The notes below the pieces were generated by a model. It ran no database searches. It saw only the letters and a program-made list of their open reading frames with translations, and was not told where the DNA came from. Made by a program: the position numbers and the translations under genes. From BM003 sp963783695 (GTDB lineage: Bacteria; Pseudomonadota; Gammaproteobacteria; Steroidobacterales; BM003), in the NCBI GenBank assembly GCA_963783695.1, contig CAWAOM010000001.1, positions 558,001-622,000 on the forward strand: a stretch of 64,000 nt of DNA, given 5' to 3'. Within the stretch, counting starts at the first letter, position 1. Every line of letters starts with the position of its first letter. Positions 55,822 through 64,000 of the stretch are shown in pieces.

Positions 55822-56403
55822 ATGAGCGAAGACCAGACCGCTAAAAGGCCGGACATGACTGCGGGTGAGGGTGCCGAGATCGACGATCACGGGCCCGAAA
55901 CGCCGAACGCCGGTACGGGTCTCGAGGATCACACCGATTTTGCGCAGGTTCGCGAAGACCTGGTAAGGGCCGAGGCACGTGCCGAAGAGAACCGGGACCA
56001 GTATCTGCGCCTTGCCGCCGAACTCGACAACCTGCGTAAACGCAACGCGCGCGAGGTGGAGCGTGCGAGGCTGTATGGGCTGGAGGCTTTTGCGAAAGAA
56101 CTCCTTGCGGTTGTCGACAGTGTCGAAATGGGGCTGATAGCGGCCGAGCAGGCCGGTGTGGAGTCGCTGACCGAAGGCAATCGCGCAACCCTCAAACTGG
56201 CGCTGGACATGCTGCAGAAGTTCAACATCAGTGTGGTCGATCCGCGCGGCGAGCCCTTTGATCCGCAGCTCCATGAAGCGATGGCCGTCGTCGCAACCGC
56301 CGAGGCCGCGCCCGACAGCGTCGTCGAGGTCGTGCAGAAGGGTTATCTGTTGCATGACCGCCTGTTGCGTCCGGCCCGGGTACTGGTTGCGAAGGGCGAA
56401 TAA
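55822..56403 (+). CDS. grpE: Nucleotide exchange factor GrpE
   Basis: Cochaperone that releases ADP from DnaK. 193 residues: an acidic N-terminal tail, a long coiled coil (RAEARAEENRDQYLRLAAEL, DNLRKRNAREVERARLYGLE), and a C-terminal beta domain (FDPQLHEAMAVV, VVEVVQKGYLLHDRLLRPAR, VLVAKGE). ATG 55822 with a GGAG site 9 bases before; the TTG at 55801 is not supported. Driven by the sigma-32 promoter in hrcA; dnaK follows after 104 bp with its own promoter. Confidence 0.96.
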   Translation: MSEDQTAKRPDMTAGEGAEIDDHGPETPNAGTGLEDHTDFAQVREDLVRAEARAEENRDQYLRLAAELDNLRKRNAREVERARLYGLEAFAKELLAVVDSVEMGLIAAEQAGVESLTEGNRATLKLALDMLQKFNISVVDPRGEPFDPQLHEAMAVVATAEAAPDSVVEVVQKGYLLHDRLLRPARVLVAKGE

Positions 56404-56433
56404 TCCGCTGACCGGACAGTTTCGTTGCGAAAG

Positions 56434-56461
56434 CTTGAAACCGCGTCAGCTGACCACATCT
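56434..56461 (+). promoter_or_regulatory. Sigma-32 promoter for dnaK
   Basis: CTTGAAA (56434-56440), 13-base spacer, CCACATCT (56454-56461), one mismatch from the CCCCATNT consensus. About 47 bp upstream of the dnaK start. Confidence 0.82.
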
Positions 56462-56507
56462 ACTCCGCATTGAGTAATTTTGAACCCTTTTTGGAGATCA
56501 CACGACT

Positions 56508-58442
56508 ATGGGCAAAATCATAGGCATTGACCTCGGTACCACCAATTCATGCGTTGCCATCATCGATGGTGACAAGCCGAAGGTGGTCGAGAACAGCGAA
56601 GGCGATCGCACGACTCCGTCGATCGTCGCATTCACCAAGGACGATGAAGTCCTTGTCGGCCAGGCGGCGAAGCGCCAGGCAGTTACCAATCCGACCAACA
56701 CCGTGTTCGCGGTAAAGCGGCTGATCGGGCGTCGTTTCGATGACGATGTGGTGCAAAAAGACATCGAAATGGTGCCGTACGATATCGTCAAGGCCGACAA
56801 CGGTGATGCGTGGGTCGCCGCGAATGGCAAGAAAATGGCACCGCCGGAGGTCTCCGCGCGGGTGCTGATGAAAATGAAGAAAACTGCCGAGGATTATCTT
56901 GGCGAGGAAATCAAGGAAGCGGTAATCACCGTGCCTGCGTATTTCAACGACTCGCAGCGCCAGGCGACCAAGGACGCCGGCCGGATCGCGGGTCTGGAAG
57001 TCAAGCGCATCATCAATGAGCCGACCGCCGCGGCGCTGGCCTATGGGCTCGACAAGCAGCGCGGTGACCGCAAGATTGCCGTCTATGATCTTGGTGGCGG
57101 TACTTTCGATATTTCGATTATCGAAATCGCGGAGGTCGACGGCGAACATCAGTTCGAGGTGCTCGCAACCAACGGTGACACGTTCCTCGGTGGTGAAGAC
57201 TTCGACAAGCGGATCATCGATTACCTGGCTGCCGAATTCAACAAGGAAAGCGGGATTGATATTCGCAAGGATCCGCTGGCGATGCAGCGCCTTAAAGAGG
57301 CTGCGGAAAAGGCCAAGATCGAGTTGTCCGCGTCACAGCAGACCGAAGTCAATCTGCCCTACATCACTGCGGATGCGAGCGGTCCCAAGCACCTGAACAT
57401 CAAGCTCACACGGGCCAAGCTCGAGTCGCTCGTCGACGACCTGATTTCGCGCACGATCGACCCGTGCAAGGTTGCGCTGAAGGATGCCTCGCTCAAGGTC
57501 AGCGACATCGATGATGTCATCCTGGTGGGTGGCCAGACCCGCATGCCCAAGGTTCAGGAGGCGGTGAAGGATTTCTTTGGCCAGGAGCCGCGCAAGGACG
57601 TTAACCCGGACGAGGCGGTCGCAGTGGGTGCCGCTATCCAGGCCGGGGTGCTGGCAGGAGACGTCAAGGACGTGCTTCTTCTCGACGTGACGCCGCTGTC
57701 GCTGGGTATCGAAACTCTCGGCGGGGTGATGACCAAGCTGATCGAGAAGAACACGACGATCCCGACCAAGGCCAACCAGGTGTTCTCGACCGCCGACGAT
57801 AACCAGACCGCGGTGACGATTCACGTGCTCCAGGGTGAGCGCGAGCGGGCGCTGGATAACAAGTCGCTCGGCCGGTTCGACCTGACCGACATTCCGCCGG
57901 CACCGCGTGGTATGCCGCAGGTCGAGGTGACTTTCGACATCGATGCCAACGGTATCCTGAACGTGTCGGCCAAGGACAAGGCGACCGGCAAGGAACAGAA
58001 TATCGTGATCAAGGCCTCCAGCGGTTTGTCGGACGATGAGATCGACCGCATGGTCCAGGATGCCGAGGCGCACGAGGAAGAAGATCGCAAGTTCCGCGAG
58101 ACCGTCGAAGCCCGCAACCAGGCCGATGCACTGGTACATGCAAGCGAGAAATCGCTTGCCGATCTCGGCGACAAGGTTCAGGACGATGAGCGCAAGAGTA
58201 TCGAGTCCGCAGTCGAGGCGCTGAAAGAAGCGCTGAAGGCCGAAGACAAGGATGAGATCGAGGCGAAGTCGAAGGCGCTGGCAGAGGCCTCCGCGAGTCT
58301 CGCCCAGCGTGTCTACGAGGAACAGGCGCAACAGGCCGGTTCGGAAGAGGCCGCTGCTGGTGCGCAGGGTTCGGCGGCAGGCGACGACGTCGTCGACGCC
58401 GAGTTCGAGGAAGTGAAGGAAGACAAGGCCAAGGACGCGTGA
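56508..58442 (+). CDS. dnaK: Chaperone DnaK (Hsp70)
   Basis: ATP-driven protein-folding chaperone of 644 residues. Seen: GIDLGTTNSCVAIIDGDKPK at the N-terminus, the phosphate motif IAVYDLGGGTFDISIIEI, VILVGGQTRMPKVQEAV, the linker DVLLLDVTPLSLGIETLGGV starting the substrate-binding domain, and an acidic C-terminal end (EFEEVKEDKAKDA) in place of the usual EEVKD/K. Start ATG 56508, preceded by GGAGATC. Central gene of the grpE-dnaK-dnaJ group, separated from dnaJ by an attenuator-like hairpin. Confidence 0.98.
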   Translation: MGKIIGIDLGTTNSCVAIIDGDKPKVVENSEGDRTTPSIVAFTKDDEVLVGQAAKRQAVTNPTNTVFAVKRLIGRRFDDDVVQKDIEMVPYDIVKADNGDAWVAANGKKMAPPEVSARVLMKMKKTAEDYLGEEIKEAVITVPAYFNDSQRQATKDAGRIAGLEVKRIINEPTAAALAYGLDKQRGDRKIAVYDLGGGTFDISIIEIAEVDGEHQFEVLATNGDTFLGGEDFDKRIIDYLAAEFNKESGIDIRKDPLAMQRLKEAAEKAKIELSASQQTEVNLPYITADASGPKHLNIKLTRAKLESLVDDLISRTIDPCKVALKDASLKVSDIDDVILVGGQTRMPKVQEAVKDFFGQEPRKDVNPDEAVAVGAAIQAGVLAGDVKDVLLLDVTPLSLGIETLGGVMTKLIEKNTTIPTKANQVFSTADDNQTAVTIHVLQGERERALDNKSLGRFDLTDIPPAPRGMPQVEVTFDIDANGILNVSAKDKATGKEQNIVIKASSGLSDDEIDRMVQDAEAHEEEDRKFRETVEARNQADALVHASEKSLADLGDKVQDDERKSIESAVEALKEALKAEDKDEIEAKSKALAEASASLAQRVYEEQAQQAGSEEAAAGAQGSAAGDDVVDAEFEEVKEDKAKDA

Positions 58443-58465
58443 TCGTCAGCGCGTTTTTGACCGGG

Positions 58466-58496
58466 CGGCTGCCGGGCATTGGTCCGGCAGCCGTTT
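58466..58496 (+). terminator. Hairpin between dnaK and dnaJ
   Basis: CGGCTGCCGG (58466-58475), 8-base loop, CCGGCAGCCG (58484-58493), then TTT: a perfect 10-bp stem. With a short T-tail it probably lets part of the transcription reach dnaJ, lowering DnaJ relative to DnaK. Confidence 0.7.
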
Positions 58497-58531
58497 CCGT
58501 ATTCGAGTTCAGATGTTAAGGATCAGTCGGC

Positions 58532-59662
58532 ATGGCCAAACGCGACTACTATGAGGTGCTGGGCGTAGCGCGCGGTGCCTCTGATGCAGAGATAAAAAAA
58601 GCCTACCGGCGTCTGGCGATGAAGCATCACCCGGATCGCAACCCGGACGATAAGCAGTCTGAGGATCAGTTCAAAGAGGCGAAGGAAGCCTACGAGATTC
58701 TCAGTAACGGGCAGAAGCGCGCGGCTTACGATCAGTTCGGCCATGCCGGGGTCGACCCGAGTGCCGGGGGCGGCGGCGGATTTGGCGCGGGGGATGTATT
58801 CGGCGATATTTTCGGCGATGTTTTTGGCGATATTTTCGGCGGCGGCCGGCGTGGCCGTGGCGGTGCCTACCGTGGTGCGGACCTTCGCTACTCGCTGGAG
58901 TTGACGCTGGAACAGGCGGTTTTCGGCGATGACGTTTCGATCGATATACCGACGCTGAAAAGCTGCGATACCTGCGATGGCAATGGCGCCGCCCCGGGCT
59001 CGGCGCCGGTTACCTGCGAGACCTGCCAGGGCCGCGGCCAGGTAAGAATGCAGCAGGGCTTCTTTTCGATCCAGCAGACCTGCCCGGCCTGCCGCGGCAG
59101 CGGCAAGACCATCGAGGATCCCTGTGGCGACTGTCATGGCCAGGGGCGTCAACGGACTGTAAAGACGCTGGCGGTAAAAGTCCCTGCCGGGGTCGACAAT
59201 GGCGACCGCATCAGGCTGGCGGGTGAAGGCGAAGCGGGTCAGAGCGGAGGTCCCGGCGGAGACCTGTTTGTCGAGATCGCGGTTGAGCCGCATCCGATTT
59301 TCGAACGGGCCGGTCGCGACTTGTCCTGCGAAATTCCGGTCAGCTTTACGACCGCGGCGCTCGGCGGCGAGGTCGATGTCCCGACGCTGAATGGCGAGGT
59401 CTCGGTGAAAATTCCCTCGGAGAGTCAGTCGGGGCGGATTTTTCGGTTGCGCGGAAAGGGGGTCAAACCCGTGCGCGGCGGCGGTACCGGCGACCTTTTC
59501 TGCCGCATGGTGGTGGAAACGCCGGTCAATCTGACCAACGCGCAAAAGGAAATGCTGCGCGAGTTCGAAGCGTCATTGCGTGGCAGCAAGGTTAGTCACA
59601 GCCCGAAGGAGCGTGGCTGGCTGGACGGGGTCAAGCGGTTCTTCGAGAATATCAGTTCCTGA
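58532..59662 (+). CDS. dnaJ: Chaperone DnaJ (Hsp40, type I)
   Basis: DnaK cochaperone, 376 residues. J domain 1-70 with HPD (YRRLAMKHHPDRNPDD); Gly/Phe-rich region including repeated FGDIFGDVFGDIF; four zinc-binding repeats CDTCDGNG, CETCQGRG, CPACRGSG and CGDCHGQG; and C-terminal substrate-binding domains. Start MAKRDYYEVLGVARGA at 58532 behind TAAGGA. dapB follows after 24 bp. Confidence 0.97.
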   Translation: MAKRDYYEVLGVARGASDAEIKKAYRRLAMKHHPDRNPDDKQSEDQFKEAKEAYEILSNGQKRAAYDQFGHAGVDPSAGGGGGFGAGDVFGDIFGDVFGDIFGGGRRGRGGAYRGADLRYSLELTLEQAVFGDDVSIDIPTLKSCDTCDGNGAAPGSAPVTCETCQGRGQVRMQQGFFSIQQTCPACRGSGKTIEDPCGDCHGQGRQRTVKTLAVKVPAGVDNGDRIRLAGEGEAGQSGGPGGDLFVEIAVEPHPIFERAGRDLSCEIPVSFTTAALGGEVDVPTLNGEVSVKIPSESQSGRIFRLRGKGVKPVRGGGTGDLFCRMVVETPVNLTNAQKEMLREFEASLRGSKVSHSPKERGWLDGVKRFFENISS

Positions 59663-59686
59663 ACGTTGTCCCTTGGGAGCGCATCC

Positions 59687-60487
59687 GTGCTGAAAGTCGC
59701 CGTCCTGGGCATTACCGGCCGAATGGGTCGCGCAGTTGCCCGCGCTATCGAAGGGTCGGAGCAGTGCCTGCTCAGTGGCGCGCTGGCGTCGCCGTCCAAC
59801 CCGGCGATAGGCTCGGCGGTCGCGGATTTGGTTGCGGGCACCAGTCACGGCGCATTGATCAGTGGCTCATTTGATCAAGCGCTCGCGGGTGCCGACGTGG
59901 CGATCGACTTCACGCTGCCGGATGCCACTGGCGCCGTCGTGGCTGCCTGTTCGCGGCTTTCGGTGCCGCTTGTCGTATGCACGACCGGTCTCGGCACCGA
60001 CGCGCTGTCCGCGATCGATGCCGCGAGGCAACGCATACCGATCCTGGTTGCCGCGAACACGAGCATCGGTATCGCGGTGTTGACGCGACTGACTGCAATA
60101 GCGGCAAAGAGTCTTGGCGAGCGCTTCGATGTGGAGATAGTTGAAGCCCATCATGGCGGCAAACGCGACATTCCCTCGGGCACGGCGGTGCAGCTTGGCC
60201 GCGCGGTGGCCGCGGCGCGGGGGCGGGAACCCGCGCAAACCCCGTCCGTGCGTCCCGCGGGTGGCAATGGGTTGCGCAAAAAAGGTGAGATTGGTTATGC
60301 GTCGATCCGTGGCGGTGACATCGCCGGCGAACACACCGTGATCTTCGCCGGCAGCGGCGAGCGGGTGGAACTCACGCACCGGGTCAGCGACCGCTCGATA
60401 TTTGCTGGCGGGGCGATTCATGCCGCGCGCTGGCTGGCCACCCGCGGCGCCGGCCGCTATACGATGAGCGACGCCCTCGACCTGTAG
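59687..60487 (+). CDS. dapB: 4-hydroxy-tetrahydrodipicolinate reductase
   Basis: Step in lysine and diaminopimelate synthesis. 266 residues. Seen: LKVAVLGITGRMGRAVARAI dinucleotide-binding motif; VVCTTGLG; and EIVEAHHGGKRDIPSGTAVQ, the catalytic histidine/lysine signature (commonly HHRHKxDAPSGT, so two positions differ). GTG start at 59687 has GGGAG 7 bases upstream; the frame from 59666 is longer but lacks a site. Lies between dnaJ and carA, the order seen in Pseudomonas and relatives. Confidence 0.95.
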   Translation: MLKVAVLGITGRMGRAVARAIEGSEQCLLSGALASPSNPAIGSAVADLVAGTSHGALISGSFDQALAGADVAIDFTLPDATGAVVAACSRLSVPLVVCTTGLGTDALSAIDAARQRIPILVAANTSIGIAVLTRLTAIAAKSLGERFDVEIVEAHHGGKRDIPSGTAVQLGRAVAAARGREPAQTPSVRPAGGNGLRKKGEIGYASIRGGDIAGEHTVIFAGSGERVELTHRVSDRSIFAGGAIHAARWLATRGAGRYTMSDALDL

Positions 60488-60738
60488 GCTCACATGGACA
60501 GCCGAAGCCGCGCTCCGATACAATTCGCGGCGTGCCGGGTTGGCCGGGGTCCGACTCGGTGGAAGCGCAGGTCGCATGGCGCCAGGGCTCTCCCCACCAG
60601 GCTCTTGACAGCGAACATACCGGGTCCGGCTGATGCCGTCTGGCGATATCACTCGGCCTCGTGATTCCCGCGCAGCGGGCGGGTTGAGCGGGCCCTCGCA
60701 CCGGAGCAGGTGTTGCCGCAACTGAAGGAGATCGGATC
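60488..60738. other. carA leader region
   Basis: About 250 bp upstream of carA. A TTGACA at 60604-60609 could be a -35 box, but no good -10 lies 16-18 bases on. No leader peptide or riboswitch recognised. Nearby AAGGAGATC gives carA a strong ribosome site. Confidence 0.45.
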
Positions 60739-61905
60739 ATGACGACGCCAGCCGTTCTGGCCCTTGCGGACGGTACCGTGTTCGACGGGGTATCGATCGG
60801 CATTGAGGGTATCTCCGACGGCGAGGTGGTGTTCAACACCGCGATGACCGGTTACCAGGAGATCCTCACCGACCCGTCCTATTGCCGCCAGATCGTCACG
60901 CTCACCTATCCCCACATAGGCAATACAGGCACCAACAGCGAGGACATGGAATCGGCAGGGGTCCATGCCGCCGGTCTTGTAATTCGCGACTTGCCGATCG
61001 CTTACAACAACTGGCGCGCTGAATATTCTCTCGAGGCTTTTCTGCACAGCAGCGGTGTCGTCGCGATTGCCGATCTCGATACCCGCAGGCTGACCCGAAT
61101 CCTGCGTGACAAGGGCGCCCAGAGCGGCTGCATCCACGCGGGCACCAGCGATTCCGGCAAGGCATTGGCCCGGGCCCGGGAGTTCCCGGGTCTTCAAGGG
61201 ATGGATCTCGCCAGGGTCGTCAGCACGCGTGAGCCATATCAGTGGAATGACGGCACGTTATGGCCGCGAGTCGAGCGCACTCCGGGTAAGACCCAGCGCT
61301 TGCATGTTGTCGCAATGGACTTCGGTATCAAGCGCAATATCCTGCGAATTCTCTCAGATTACGGTTGCCGTATGACCGTGGTCCCGGCAACGACCACCGC
61401 CGAGGACATATTGCGCCTGGTTCCGGATGGCGTGTTTCTGTCCAACGGGCCGGGTGATCCGGAGCCCTGTGATTATGCGATTGCCACAATCTCGCGATTG
61501 CTGCGGGAGCGCATACCGATCTTCGGTATTTGTCTCGGTCATCAGCTCCTGGCACTCGCAAGCAGCGCCCGCACGGTCAAAATGAAGTTCGGTCATCATG
61601 GCGCCAACCATCCGGTGCAGGAACTGGCCGACGGGCGAGTGATGATTACCAGCCAGAATCACGGTTTCGCGGTAGACGAGGCGAGCCTGCCAGACAACCT
61701 CGTTGCCACGCACCGCTCGCTGTTCGATGGCTCGCTGCAGGGCATAGAGCGCACCGATTGCATGGCTTTCGGCTTCCAGGGTCATCCCGAGGCAAGTCCG
61801 GGGCCACACGATCTGACGGCATTATTCGAGCGCTTTCTGAAACAGATGCTGAAGGCGCGGGCCGGATTTTCGTCGCCGAGCGAGCAACGTAGCAGTACCG
61901 GATAG
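60739..61905 (+). CDS. carA: Carbamoyl-phosphate synthase small subunit
   Basis: Glutamine amidotransferase subunit making ammonia for carbamoyl phosphate (arginine and pyrimidine synthesis). 388 residues. Seen: N-terminal GTVFDGVSIGIEGISDGEVV and VFNTAMTGYQEILTDPSYCR; C-terminal class I amidotransferase with GVFLSNGPGDPEPC, active-site FGICLGHQLL, TSQNHGFAVDE and GFQGHPEASPGPHD containing the catalytic His/Glu. Start ATG 60739 behind AAGGAGATCGG. carB begins 76 bp later. Confidence 0.97.
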   Translation: MTTPAVLALADGTVFDGVSIGIEGISDGEVVFNTAMTGYQEILTDPSYCRQIVTLTYPHIGNTGTNSEDMESAGVHAAGLVIRDLPIAYNNWRAEYSLEAFLHSSGVVAIADLDTRRLTRILRDKGAQSGCIHAGTSDSGKALARAREFPGLQGMDLARVVSTREPYQWNDGTLWPRVERTPGKTQRLHVVAMDFGIKRNILRILSDYGCRMTVVPATTTAEDILRLVPDGVFLSNGPGDPEPCDYAIATISRLLRERIPIFGICLGHQLLALASSARTVKMKFGHHGANHPVQELADGRVMITSQNHGFAVDEASLPDNLVATHRSLFDGSLQGIERTDCMAFGFQGHPEASPGPHDLTALFERFLKQMLKARAGFSSPSEQRSSTG

Positions 61906-61981
61906 ATTAAATCATTCAATAGCTTACGGCAGAAAAATAAAGTGAATTATTCAAACTCGACCGCCGCAGGCGGAGCTTCTG

Positions 61982-64000
<2,019 letters not shown>

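Noticed and set aside
57333..58331. 332-codon open frame antisense to dnaK
   Set aside because: Shadow of the highly conserved dnaK gene.
60604..60633. Sigma-70 promoter before carA
   Set aside because: TTGACA is present but no reasonable -10 box lies 16-18 bases downstream.

Overview
The window reads as chromosomal DNA of a GC-rich gammaproteobacterium. The conserved block in the last quarter has a typical gammaproteobacterial order: ssrA and smpB, then rnfH, bamE, fur, recN, nadK, hrcA, grpE, dnaK, dnaJ, dapB, carA, carB. The tmRNA tag reads ANDDNYALAA. The many secreted lipoproteins, a LytTR regulator, a possible sorting-signal tail and several secreted zincin-like proteins would fit a marine lineage of the Woeseiales/Steroidobacterales kind, but that placement is inference and not demonstrated.

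Layout. 1-4.5 kb: an FUSC/DUF1656/HlyD/NodT efflux operon, cut by the window start. 4.7-7.2 kb: a ParB-like protein and a SulP anion transporter. 7.3-8.1 kb: a decayed phospholipase D lipoprotein. 8.4-13.6 kb: a DUF4382 lipoprotein, an M1-type aminopeptidase and an orphan lipoprotein. 13.9-16.7 kb: a FecB/FecCD/FecE-type ABC importer on the minus strand. 17-36.5 kb: an accessory, repeat-rich region. It holds three large exported proteins with HExxH zinc sites, two of which share a cysteine-rich C-terminus. It also holds a 661-bp direct duplication flanking one of them, a membrane protein/LytTR pair, an outer-membrane barrel, an IS3 remnant, a DUF4892-OmpA protein, small lipoproteins and two families of palindromic repeats.

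36.92-48.19 kb is a genomic island inserted at the 3' end of the tmRNA gene, bounded by a 14-bp direct repeat. Its cargo is an AbiE toxin-antitoxin pair whose toxin appears fused to a WYL domain and a zinc-finger-like tail, a P-type cation ATPase, a Na+/Ca2+-type antiporter, a GltS-like symporter and a universal stress protein. Its integrase has lost the catalytic domain and is fused in frame to the tail of a second universal stress protein, so the island is probably immobile.

48.2-64 kb is core genome. ssrA and smpB perform trans-translation. fur carries an apparent one-base frameshift. recN, nadK and hrcA follow. The grpE-dnaK-dnaJ chaperone genes have two clear sigma-32 promoters, one of them inside the end of hrcA. 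dapB, carA and the start of carB close the window.
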